Shown: piece by piece, positions 7,889 to 15,747 of the stretch | How positions within the stretch are numbered: position 1 is the first letter of the stretch | Layout: every line of letters starts with the position of its first letter | Notes under the pieces: generated by a model | Databases searched by the model: none | The model's input: only the letters and a program-made list of their open reading frames with translations | What the model was told of the DNA's origin: nothing | NCBI GenBank assembly: GCA_011526585.1 | Contig: WYBB01000155.1 | Coordinates: forward strand, 1 to 43,441 | Length of the DNA: 43,441 bases | Direction of reading: 5' to 3' | Source of the DNA: Deltaproteobacteria bacterium | Lineage (GTDB): Bacteria; Myxococcota_A; UBA9042; PHBI01 | Made by a program: the position numbers and the translations under genes

Positions 7889-9683
7889 GAGTTCCGAGCA
7901 GATAGAGATCGCAGCCGGGCTCGCCGGGCGCGGTCGGTGGCCGGCGCGCCTCGCTTGGATCGAGGGCCCCGACGAGCTGCGCTTCGGCGCTGCGCTCGAG
8001 CGCAGCGACCGCATGGTAGCAGCGTTGTCGGCGCTTGGCTTGCGCGCCGGTGAGCGCGTCGCGATCGCGACCGAGCGCGAGGCCGAGGTGGCGGTGCTGC
8101 TCTTTTCGTGCCTCCGCCTCGGGCTCGTGATGGTACCGCTCGCGGCCGAGGCGAGCGCGCACGAGGCGCGGGCGATCCTCGAGCGCGCCGAGCCGACGCT
8201 GACGATCCTCGACGCCGGGCTCGCCGAGCGCTGGGGGATCGCGGCCGGTGAGCGCACCTGGCTCGTCGTGGAGCGCAGCCTGGGCGCGCGCCTCTTCGGC
8301 AAGAGCGAGCCCCACACCCTCGACGCGCACCTGCGCGCGGCGCGACCGGACGAGGGCGCGCTCGGCCCGTTCGACGGCTCGCGCGACCTCGCGCTCATCG
8401 CGACCTCGGGCTCGACCGGCGCGCCGAAGCTCGTGCGGATCACAGTGGGCAACCTCGTGGCGCAGGCCGAGACCTTCGCGCGCGAGCTCGGGATCGGCCC
8501 CGGCGCGCGGGTCTTCAACCTCTCGCCGCTCGTGCACGTCGACGGTCTCACCGGCCTCTTCGTCGCGCTATGGAGCGGCTCGACGCTCAACCGGCCCGGC
8601 CGCTTCTCGGTCGATCGGCTCGCGGAGCTCCTGCACGCCCTCTATCGCTACCGGGCCACGCACGCGCTGGTCGTGCCGACCTTCCTGCAGCTCGCGCTGC
8701 GCCTCTCCGAGGACCTGCGCGCGGCGTTCGCGACCGGCGACCTGAAGCTGATCATCTCGACCGCGGCACCCCTGTCAGAGGCGCTCCGGCACGAGTTCGA
8801 GGCGCGCACCTCGATCCGCGTCGTCGACATGTTCGGCCTGACCGAGACCGGCAACGTGCTCTTCACGCGCCCAAGCGAGGTCGCGCACCAGGGCACGCTC
8901 GGGCGCGCGGTCGACTGCGAGACGCGGATCGTCGGCCCCGATGGCGCGGTGCTCGCCGACGACGCCGAGGGTGAGCTCGAGGTGCGCGGCCCGAGCGTCT
9001 CGCCAGGCTATTTCGGCGAGGCGGCGCGCGAGTCGCCGTGGTTCGCGACGGGCGATCTGGTGTGCCGCGACTCGCGTGGGGTCTTCCGCCTCGTCGGACG
9101 CAAGAAGAACGTGATCATCACCGGCGGGCGCAACGTGCACGCCGAGGAGGTCGACGCCGCGCTCGCCTCGCACCCCGACGTGCTCGAGGCGCTGACGATC
9201 GGCGTGCCCGATCCGATCTGGGGCGAGCGCGTCGAGAGCGCCATCACGCCGCGCCGCGCCCTCACGGCCCCCGAGCTCGACGCCATCGGCCGCCACGCCG
9301 CCGAGCGCCTGAGCCCCTTCAAGCGGCCGCGCGCCCTGCACGTCCTGGACGCGCTGCCGCGGACGGCGAGCGGCAAGCCTTCGCGCACGGCGCTGCGCGA
9401 GCGGCTCATCACGCTGGGCGCGCACGGCGACACGCCCGCCGACGCCGATCTCGAGGCCACCGCCATCGCCATCGCCGCGACGGTCCTGCGCGTGCAGGCG
9501 ACCGAGCTCTCACGCGCGAGCGCGCCGGGCAAGCCGCGGAGCTGGGACTCGCTCGCGCACCTGCAGCTCGTCGAGCGCCTCGAAGAGCGCTACGCGATCG
9601 AGCTCACGCCCGGCGAGATCACGCGCATCGACTCGCTCGGGCGGCTCATCGATCTGGTCGCCCACAAGCGCGGCCGAGGCTGA
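7887..9683 (+). CDS. AMP-forming ligase fused to a C-terminal acyl/peptidyl carrier domain
   Basis: A 598-residue fusion. The adenylation domain shows ATSGSTGAPK (172-181), GLTET (317-321), WFATGDL (386-392), GRKKNVIITGG with the hinge region (404-414) and the catalytic lysine in TASGKPSR (Lys497). The last ~80 residues form a carrier domain with the phosphopantetheine serine in WDSLAHLQL (Ser555). It should activate a carboxylic or amino acid with ATP and load it onto its own carrier arm. AGGAT lies 7 bases before the ATG. Followed at 3 bases by an MBOAT gene and then an SGNH gene, it equals DltA plus DltC in one chain; the acid cannot be predicted by eye. Its start codon overlaps that of the divergent GNAT gene. 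Confidence 0.87.
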   Translation: MSSEQIEIAAGLAGRGRWPARLAWIEGPDELRFGAALERSDRMVAALSALGLRAGERVAIATEREAEVAVLLFSCLRLGLVMVPLAAEASAHEARAILERAEPTLTILDAGLAERWGIAAGERTWLVVERSLGARLFGKSEPHTLDAHLRAARPDEGALGPFDGSRDLALIATSGSTGAPKLVRITVGNLVAQAETFARELGIGPGARVFNLSPLVHVDGLTGLFVALWSGSTLNRPGRFSVDRLAELLHALYRYRATHALVVPTFLQLALRLSEDLRAAFATGDLKLIISTAAPLSEALRHEFEARTSIRVVDMFGLTETGNVLFTRPSEVAHQGTLGRAVDCETRIVGPDGAVLADDAEGELEVRGPSVSPGYFGEAARESPWFATGDLVCRDSRGVFRLVGRKKNVIITGGRNVHAEEVDAALASHPDVLEALTIGVPDPIWGERVESAITPRRALTAPELDAIGRHAAERLSPFKRPRALHVLDALPRTASGKPSRTALRERLITLGAHGDTPADADLEATAIAIAATVLRVQATELSRASAPGKPRSWDSLAHLQLVERLEERYAIELTPGEITRIDSLGRLIDLVAHKRGRG

Positions 9684-9686
9684 CGC

Positions 9687-10829
9687 GTGCCGCAGCTCAC
9701 CCTGCCCTTCGTCGCCTTCTCTGCCGTCGCGCTCGCGCTCTTCTGGCTCACGCCCGCGCGCCACCGCCGCCTCGCGCTCGTGGCTCTGAGCGCGCTCTTC
9801 CTCGGCTGGCTGGATCCGATCGCGCTCGGCTTCGTGATCGCGATGGCCGCCGCGATCTACCTCCCGGGACGCCTGCGCCCGCACGCCTCGCCGGTCGACT
9901 GGGTGATCGTCGCCTGCGCGTTGATCTTCCTCGCCGTTCGCACCGGACAGCGCGCCGACGCCTGGTCCTCGCTGCCGGCCCTCATCGCGCCGGTCGGCTT
10001 CGGCTTCACCGTGCTGCGCCTCGTGCACTACCGCGTCGAGCGCGCGCGCGGCACGCTCATGCCGCACGGCTTCCTCGACGTGCTGAGCTACCTCCTCTTC
10101 TTCCCGACGATCCTCGTCGGGCCGATCCACCGCGCCGACGACTTCTTGCGCTCGCAAGCGCGCCACCGCTTCGACGCCGAGCGCACCGCCTACGGGCTAC
10201 GCCGCATCCTCTTCGGCTACGTCAAGGTGGTCGTGCTCGCCAACTGGGCGGTCTACAACCAGGATCTCTTCGTCGATCCGAGCGGCCTCGCGCCACTTTC
10301 GGCCTGGCTCTTCGAGAGCCTGCAGTACGGCCTCTACCTCTACCTCGCCTTCGCGGGCTACTCCGACATCGCCATCGGGCTCGCGCGCGTGCTCGGCTTC
10401 GAGGTCGTCGAGAACTTCCGCTGGCCGTTCGTGCAGCCCAACCTCGGCGCGTTCTGGCGCGCGTGGCACATGAGCCTCTCGGACTGGTGCCGCCGCTACA
10501 TCTTCCTGCCGGCGCTGGCGCGCTGGCGCCGGCCGGTGCCCGCGCTCTTCATCGCGATGATCGCGCTCGGCCTCTGGCACGAGCTCTCGCTGCGCTTCAT
10601 CGCCTGGGGTGCGTGGCACGCGCTCGGGCTCGCGATCTGGCGCGGCTGCCAGCGCCGGATCTGGCCGCACCTGCCGCGCGCCGAGCGTCCGAGCGCGCGC
10701 GCGACGCTCCACCTCTTGTCGGTCGGCGTGACCTTCGTCTACGTCGTCCTCGGCTTCACGCTCATCAAGGAGCCGTCGCTCGACGCGCTGCTCGATCAGC
10801 TGGGGATCGTGCTCGCGACCGACCCCTAA
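9687..10829 (+). CDS. MBOAT-family membrane O-acyltransferase (DltB/AlgI-like)
   Basis: A 380-residue polytopic protein with about 10 hydrophobic segments. The MBOAT signatures are present: FFPTILVGPIHR, FWRAWHMSLSDWCRRY (His261) and the catalytic histidine in LGLWHELS (His298). The GTG start is 3 bases after the stop of the ligase-carrier gene, so the two are cotranscribed. Family members take an acyl or aminoacyl group from a carrier or CoA on the inside and move it across the membrane to a polymer hydroxyl. The partners here point to a carrier-bound donor, as with DltB. No N-terminal signal besides the first membrane helix is seen. Confidence 0.88.
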   Translation: MPQLTLPFVAFSAVALALFWLTPARHRRLALVALSALFLGWLDPIALGFVIAMAAAIYLPGRLRPHASPVDWVIVACALIFLAVRTGQRADAWSSLPALIAPVGFGFTVLRLVHYRVERARGTLMPHGFLDVLSYLLFFPTILVGPIHRADDFLRSQARHRFDAERTAYGLRRILFGYVKVVVLANWAVYNQDLFVDPSGLAPLSAWLFESLQYGLYLYLAFAGYSDIAIGLARVLGFEVVENFRWPFVQPNLGAFWRAWHMSLSDWCRRYIFLPALARWRRPVPALFIAMIALGLWHELSLRFIAWGAWHALGLAIWRGCQRRIWPHLPRAERPSARATLHLLSVGVTFVYVVLGFTLIKEPSLDALLDQLGIVLATDP

Positions 10830-10853
10830 CCTTTAATATATGCTGTCGCCGCA

Positions 10854-11699
10854 ATGACCGCCTCCGCTCCGAACGCGCTCCGACCCTGGCTCATCGTCGC
10901 CGTCGCCCTGCCCCTCCTCGCCCTCGGGGCGTGGGCTCTCGGCCTCTTCGACTCGCCCCCCGAGGCGCCGATCGCCGACCGCAACCTGCGCGAGCTCGAG
11001 CACAACCTCGCGCCGCCGGCCGCAGACGTAGCGCCGAAGGGCCGCACGCCGCGCGTGATCTTCCTCGGTGACTCGCGCTACCTGCGCGCGATCCGCGACC
11101 TCAGCGTGCGCGTCGATCCGAGGACGCCCATCGTGGTCGAGTCCACGGCCGGACCGATGGAGGTCATGACCTTCTTCGGACGCGCCGGCTCGACGCTGGA
11201 CAAGATGGATCGCTACGTGGACGACATCTTCGCCTGGAAGCCGGACGCGGTGGTCTTGCAGCCCGAGCTGCTGGTCGAGGAGACGAGCTTTCGCGGCCTG
11301 GCACCGCCGGCGCTCTCGGCCGAGGGGCGCCGTAAGGGCTGGCAGACGCGCATCGACCGCTGGGCGGACAAGGTCGAACCGCCCAGGGGAGGCAAGGCCC
11401 TGGCGGCGCTCGAGCGCTTCGTCGCGCGCGCCAAGGCCGCCGGCGTGCACGTGATCGCGGCGCAGCTGCCGCCGTCGCAGCGGATCCACGACCGCGTGCC
11501 GGCGGACTACTACGAGGTCATGCGGCGCCTCGTCTGCTCGGCGCTCGAGGACTGCGAGCGCGACTACCTGCGCTTCGCCGAGGTCTACCCCGACACGCTC
11601 TTCCGCGACCCGCTGCACCTCAACCGCGAGGGGCGCGCCCGGCTCTACCCGGAGCTGATGGCCGCCGTGGCGCGCGCGATCGCTCGGGGCGAGCGCTGA
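10854..11699 (+). CDS. membrane-anchored SGNH hydrolase-like protein (DltD/AlgJ-like role)
   Basis: A 281-residue protein with one N-terminal membrane anchor (about 11-31) and an extracytoplasmic SGNH domain: the nucleophile motif FLGDSR (Ser74) and the distal Asp-x-x-His in FRDPLHLN (Asp252, His255). Proteins of this type follow MBOAT enzymes in Dlt and alginate-acetylation operons and complete acyl transfer outside the membrane. It is 24 bases after the MBOAT gene; the gap is locally AT-rich (TTTAATATAT), which might be a weak internal promoter. No good ribosome binding site is seen before the ATG. Confidence 0.8.
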   Translation: MTASAPNALRPWLIVAVALPLLALGAWALGLFDSPPEAPIADRNLRELEHNLAPPAADVAPKGRTPRVIFLGDSRYLRAIRDLSVRVDPRTPIVVESTAGPMEVMTFFGRAGSTLDKMDRYVDDIFAWKPDAVVLQPELLVEETSFRGLAPPALSAEGRRKGWQTRIDRWADKVEPPRGGKALAALERFVARAKAAGVHVIAAQLPPSQRIHDRVPADYYEVMRRLVCSALEDCERDYLRFAEVYPDTLFRDPLHLNREGRARLYPELMAAVARAIARGER

Positions 11700-11737
11700 A
11701 GCGTGCTATTCTTCCGCCAGCCGACGCGAGGTGGGTC

Positions 11738-12352
11738 ATGGTGCTGCGCAAGGAGGTCTTCGAGGCGAGCTACGCGGACGTGATGAGCGCGCCCGAGCAC
11801 ATGGTCGCGGAGATCCTGGACGGTGAGCTCCACCTGACCCCGCGCCCCAGGCGGCGTCACGGCAAGGCACAGATGCGTATCGCCGTTGGTCTCCGCGGCC
11901 TTCACGATCCCGAACCCGACGATCCGGGCGGCTGGGTGATCGAGATCGAGCCGGAGCTGAGCCTGCCGCGAGAACGCGACGGCAAGCGCGAGCCGGTCGT
12001 GCCCGATCTGGCCGGCTGGCACGCCGAGCGCATGCCGGAGACCGATCCCGATCGCTGGCGCATCGAGGTCGTGCCCGACTGGGTCTGCGAGATCCTCTCG
12101 CCGTCGACCCAGATCCTCGACCGCACCAAGAAGCTGCCGCGCTACGCGCACGCGGGCGTCGGGCACCTGTGGTTCGTCGATCCGCTGGCGCGCACCGTCG
12201 AGGTCTATCGGCTCGAGGGCGGGCGCTGGGTCGTCGCCGCGACCCACGGCGGCGACGAGCGCGTGCGGCTCCAGCCGTTCGAGGCGGTCGAGCTGGATCT
12301 GGCGCGCTGGTGGTTCGCCGCGCCGCCGGAGCCCGAAGAGGGCGAGCCGTGA
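11738..12352 (+). CDS. Uma2-family restriction-endonuclease-fold protein (DUF820)
   Basis: A 204-residue protein with the PD-(D/E)xK plan of Uma2 proteins: MVAEILDGELHLTPRPR at the N terminus, the first acidic site in VVPDLAGW (Asp90), VCEILSPST with Glu118, and DRTKKLPRYAHAGVGHLWFV downstream. The acidic pair and the lysines of DRTKK would form the metal site. GAGGTGGG lies just before the ATG. Uma2 proteins are abundant in cyanobacteria and myxobacteria and their role is unknown. The gene is 38 bases after the SGNH gene and ends 12 bases before a convergent stop, so it is probably the last gene of this run or has its own promoter (TGCTAT at 11704-11709). Confidence 0.86.
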   Translation: MVLRKEVFEASYADVMSAPEHMVAEILDGELHLTPRPRRRHGKAQMRIAVGLRGLHDPEPDDPGGWVIEIEPELSLPRERDGKREPVVPDLAGWHAERMPETDPDRWRIEVVPDWVCEILSPSTQILDRTKKLPRYAHAGVGHLWFVDPLARTVEVYRLEGGRWVVAATHGGDERVRLQPFEAVELDLARWWFAAPPEPEEGEP

Positions 12353-12364
12353 CCTCGCCTCGCG

Positions 12365-13264
12365 TTACCAGAGCCGCGTCAGCGCGCGGGTGATCGGCTC
12401 GGCCAGCGCGGCGACGCGCGCGGGATCGATCGCCGCCTCGGCGAAGGGCACGAAGCGCTCGACGAAGAGGTCGCGCCGCACCTCGAGGCAGAGCGTGCGC
12501 CCGGGCATTCGCATCGCGTGCACCCAGCCCATCGTGCTCGGGTGCAGGGGGTAGGTGTGGCTGTCACCGAGCGCCATGCCCCGCGCTTCGAGCTCTGCGC
12601 GCAAGGCGTCGACGACCGCGGCGGGGGCGTGCAGCGTGCCCTCGGGATCGCGACCGATCACGTCCATCTCCGGCCGCGTCGGCCAGGTCTCGTACGGGGC
12701 GGGCTCGTAGGCGCGGTGCAGGTTCGGCACGATGGCGTGATCGACCTCGACCCCGACCGTCCTGGGTGCGTAGCTGTGCAGGAGCAGCATCGCGCCGTCG
12801 GCACCGAGCAGCGCGACCGCGTCGCGCACGGCGGCGTGGTACGTCTCGTAGCGCGCGCGCAAGAGGGCGACGTCCTCGGGCTCGGTGACCCAGGGCATGA
12901 GCCCGGGCGCGACGCCGCCGGCCTTGTACTCGGCCAGGGTCTTGTCGAGCACGCGGTTGGTGTCGATGAGCGTGCGCGGGATCCGGCAGCGCAGGATGGC
13001 GACGGCGCGGCGCGGGAAGGCGTGAACCAGGCGCTCGGCGAGCGCACTCGCGAGCTCGGGCGCGCCGGTGTCGGTGTTGACGTGGAAGAAGTCGACGAGC
13101 CCCTCGGGCAAGGCACTCTTCATGAGCGCCGCCAGCGAGGTGAAGTCGCTGGTCGCGGTGGCGCCGTGCGGGATCTCGATGACGAGATCGAGACCTTCGC
13201 CGTGGTGCTCGGCGCCTGGCACGACGCGCACGTCGACGATACCCGGGATCGAGGTCAGCGCCAT
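12365..13264 (-). CDS. N-formylglutamate amidohydrolase-like protein
   Basis: A 299-residue protein resembling the FGase family (COG3741): a histidine in EIPHG near the N terminus (His33), RTLIDTNR (the family form is V-D-L-N-R), YETYHAAVRDAV, LLLHSYAP, and CLEVRRDLFV near the end (family IEINRDLY). Members hydrolyse N-formylglutamate or similar N-acyl amino acids with a metal; the real substrate is uncertain because similarity is limited to motifs. GAGG sits 5 bases before the ATG. It is the last gene of a seven-gene run that starts with livK, 13 bases after the Rieske gene, which suggests that the importer brings in an amino-acid derivative this enzyme handles (inference). Confidence 0.66.
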   Translation of the reverse strand: MALTSIPGIVDVRVVPGAEHHGEGLDLVIEIPHGATATSDFTSLAALMKSALPEGLVDFFHVNTDTGAPELASALAERLVHAFPRRAVAILRCRIPRTLIDTNRVLDKTLAEYKAGGVAPGLMPWVTEPEDVALLRARYETYHAAVRDAVALLGADGAMLLLHSYAPRTVGVEVDHAIVPNLHRAYEPAPYETWPTRPEMDVIGRDPEGTLHAPAAVVDALRAELEARGMALGDSHTYPLHPSTMGWVHAMRMPGRTLCLEVRRDLFVERFVPFAEAAIDPARVAALAEPITRALTRLW

Positions 13265-13277
13265 GGAGCCTCGCCGA

Positions 13278-15023
13278 TCATGTGCGCCTCCTCGGCACGC
13301 GCGCGTCGCGCACGAAGCGGATCGCCTCGTGCGCCTGCCGCATCGGGTCGCGCTGCATCATGTCGGACGCGAGGAAGCGCGCGGTCGCGACGAGCGGCAG
13401 GTGCCGCAGCGCGGTGAAGTCGGTGCTCGCCGCGAGGCGCTCGCGCTCGAGCGTCGCGACGACGAGCGTCTTCCACTGGTGCGCCCCGAAGACCGGCCGC
13501 GTCGCACCGCGCAGGAGGCAGTGATCCTCGAGGAGCGCGACGAGCGGCTCCGGATCGTGCGCGGCGAGCGGCGCGGCGAGCGCGACCATGGCCTCGCAGT
13601 CGCGGTGATCGAGCGCGCGCTGCAAGGGCTCGAGCTCGGGCTCGCTGACCGGCGCGATCGCGTCGGCCGCCGTGAGCGACGGGCGCAGGTCGGCGGGCGC
13701 GTCGAGGCCGGCGCGCGTGTGCACGAAGGCGGCGGCGAAGTAGACGAGGCGGCGGTTGCCGGCGGGATCGGCGGGGTCGATCAGATCGCGCACGGCGCTG
13801 GCATGGGTGAGCGCGTGGGTGACGTCGAGCCAGCCGTCCTGGATGGTCGGGTCGTGCTCGACCTGCAGATCGTAGCGCAGGAGGTGCACGCTGGCGCCGA
13901 CGACCAGCGCGTCGAGGATCCTGTCGATGGGCGTGTGCGCGAGGTGGTGCTCGATGAGCCCGCAGAGGTCCTTGCGGGATCCGTCGCTCGAGGCGGCGAC
14001 GAGCGCCGCGAGGTCGCCTTCGATCGGGGAGGCGGGCTCCTCGATGGCGCGCACGACCCAGCTCCACTCCGGGAGCAGCTCGTCGCGCACCGCCAGCGCG
14101 ATCGAGCGCGCGAAGGCGCCGAGCACCAGATCGACGTCATCACGGGACGCGCCGGCCTCGAGCAGCGCAAAGAGCTTCGGCAGGTAGATCTGCCCGTGCC
14201 CGAAGTCGAGCAGGTGCTCGCTCACGAGCGCGCGCAGCCACCCGCGCAAGGTCGCGAGCGATACGCCGGCCTCGACCGCGCCGCGCACCAGCGCCTCGGC
14301 GCCGTCGCCGTCCTCGGCTTCGACGCGGCGGCGCAGCTCGGCGGGCAAGGTCGCCGGATCCCAGGGCTCGGGCGCCGGCCGCCGCCGGTCGCCGTAGCCG
14401 ACCGTGCCCTCGGCCGCCAGGTCGAGCGGGATCACCAGCGCCGCGACCTCGCCGTCGGGTCCGTGCCGCTCGCGCAGGCGCGGCGAGAGCGCCAGCAGAT
14501 CGTGCGCCAGCGCGGACGTGTGGGTCAGCCCGTCGGGGGCGCGGCGCGCGTCCCAGCGCACGGCCATCATCGCCAGCTCGTGGTGGCTCGCGCCGCAGTC
14601 GAGGAGGCGCACCACGTCGCGCGCGATCTGTCCGCCGCGACGCCGCGCGAGCGCGCGCTCGAGGCTCAGCCGGTGGCGCGCGCGCTCGACCGTGGGATCG
14701 GGCTCGGCGAGGTCGAGCTCGATGACGTCCTCGTGCACGCGCACCGGGTAGGCGCGCGCGTGCTCGTCGCCGACCAGGCACTGACCCGAGCGCAGATCGT
14801 AGCGGAAGGCGTGCCAGCGGCACGTCACCACGCAGCCGTTCACGAAGCCCTTGGCGAGCGGATAGCCCTCGTGCGGGCAGCGGTCGTCGATGGCGAAGAG
14901 CGCGCCGTCGTCGAGGCGGAAGACCGCGACGCGCTGGGCCCCGCGCGCGAAGACCTTGCTGGCGCCGCGCGGCAGGTCCGCGAGCGCGAAGGCGGGCACC
15001 CAGCTCGGCGCGGTGGCGCTCAT
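13278..15023 (-). CDS. Rieske [2Fe-2S] domain protein with long helical C-terminal region
   Basis: A 581-residue protein. Residues 10-100 are a Rieske domain with both halves of the cluster site: CPHEGYPL (Cys49, His51) and CRWHAF (Cys68, His71). The next ~480 residues are helix-rich, with several HH and conserved-looking LRYDLQ, HALTHA and YFAAAF stretches and no recognised catalytic site; they are unlike the Rieske oxygenase alpha subunit, since I see no 2-His-1-carboxylate pattern I can assign. There is some resemblance to questin-oxidase-like helical proteins, not firm. The start lies 1 base after the livF stop, so it is cotranscribed with the importer. Redox chemistry on the imported compound is a fair guess. 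Confidence 0.75.
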   Translation of the reverse strand: MSATAPSWVPAFALADLPRGASKVFARGAQRVAVFRLDDGALFAIDDRCPHEGYPLAKGFVNGCVVTCRWHAFRYDLRSGQCLVGDEHARAYPVRVHEDVIELDLAEPDPTVERARHRLSLERALARRRGGQIARDVVRLLDCGASHHELAMMAVRWDARRAPDGLTHTSALAHDLLALSPRLRERHGPDGEVAALVIPLDLAAEGTVGYGDRRRPAPEPWDPATLPAELRRRVEAEDGDGAEALVRGAVEAGVSLATLRGWLRALVSEHLLDFGHGQIYLPKLFALLEAGASRDDVDLVLGAFARSIALAVRDELLPEWSWVVRAIEEPASPIEGDLAALVAASSDGSRKDLCGLIEHHLAHTPIDRILDALVVGASVHLLRYDLQVEHDPTIQDGWLDVTHALTHASAVRDLIDPADPAGNRRLVYFAAAFVHTRAGLDAPADLRPSLTAADAIAPVSEPELEPLQRALDHRDCEAMVALAAPLAAHDPEPLVALLEDHCLLRGATRPVFGAHQWKTLVVATLERERLAASTDFTALRHLPLVATARFLASDMMQRDPMRQAHEAIRFVRDARVPRRRT

Positions 15024-15024
15024 C

Positions 15025-15747
15025 TCAGTGTCCGTCGCCGAGGTAGGCGGCCTGCACGCGCGGATCGGCGAGCAGCGTCGCGGCGTCGTCGGCCATGGTG
15101 ATCGTGCCGGTCTCGAGCACGTAGCCGCGGTGGCTGTGCTTGAGCGCCATGCGCGCGTTCTGCTCGACCAGCAGGATGGTCGTGCCCTCGGCGTTGAGCG
15201 TCTTGATGACCTCGAAGATCTTGAGCACGATGAGCGGCGCCAGGCCGAGGCTCGGCTCGTCGAGGAGCAGGAGCTTGGGCCGCGACATCATCGCGCGCCC
15301 GACCGCGAGCATCTGCTGTTCGCCGCCCGAGAGCGTGCCGCCGGCCTGGGAGCGGCGCTCGCCGAGGATCGGGAAGAGCGAGAAGACGTGGTCGATGTCC
15401 TTTTGGATCTGCGCCCGGTCGTTGCGGATGAAGGCGCCCATCTCCAGGTTCTCGAGCACCGTGAGGCGCGGGAAGATCTTGCGCCCCTCCGGGGACTGCG
15501 CGAGGCCGAGGCGCACGATGCGATCGGAGGGCATGTTGGTGATGTCGCGCCCGTCGAAGGTGATCGTGCCGGCGCGCGTCTTGACGAAGCCGCAGACCGT
15601 CATGAGCGTCGAGGTCTTGCCGGCGCCGTTGGCGCCGATGAGGCAGACGATCTCGCCCTGCTTCACGGTGACGTCGATGCCGTGCAGGGCCTCGATGTTG
15701 CCGTAGCTGGCGCGCACGCCGTGGAGCTCGAGCAGCACCTCGCTCAT
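15025..15747 (-). CDS. livF: branched-chain amino-acid-type ABC transporter ATPase LivF
   Basis: A 240-residue ABC ATPase of normal LivF size. Walker A is GANGAGKTS (38-46), the signature LSGGEQQM (139-146) and Walker B LLLLDEPSLGL with Asp163/Glu164; the H-loop is in LLVEQNARM. It powers the importer together with LivG. The start overlaps the livG stop (ATGA), and the Rieske gene follows 1 base after its stop. In contrast to its partner LivG, it has no insertions. Confidence 0.95.
   Translation of the reverse strand: MSEVLLELHGVRASYGNIEALHGIDVTVKQGEIVCLIGANGAGKTSTLMTVCGFVKTRAGTITFDGRDITNMPSDRIVRLGLAQSPEGRKIFPRLTVLENLEMGAFIRNDRAQIQKDIDHVFSLFPILGERRSQAGGTLSGGEQQMLAVGRAMMSRPKLLLLDEPSLGLAPLIVLKIFEVIKTLNAEGTTILLVEQNARMALKHSHRGYVLETGTITMADDAATLLADPRVQAAYLGDGH

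Noticed and set aside
13278..15023. Rieske-type aromatic ring hydroxylase alpha subunit
   Set aside because: The cluster site is present, but I could not find the 2-His-1-carboxylate iron pattern in the helical C-terminal part.
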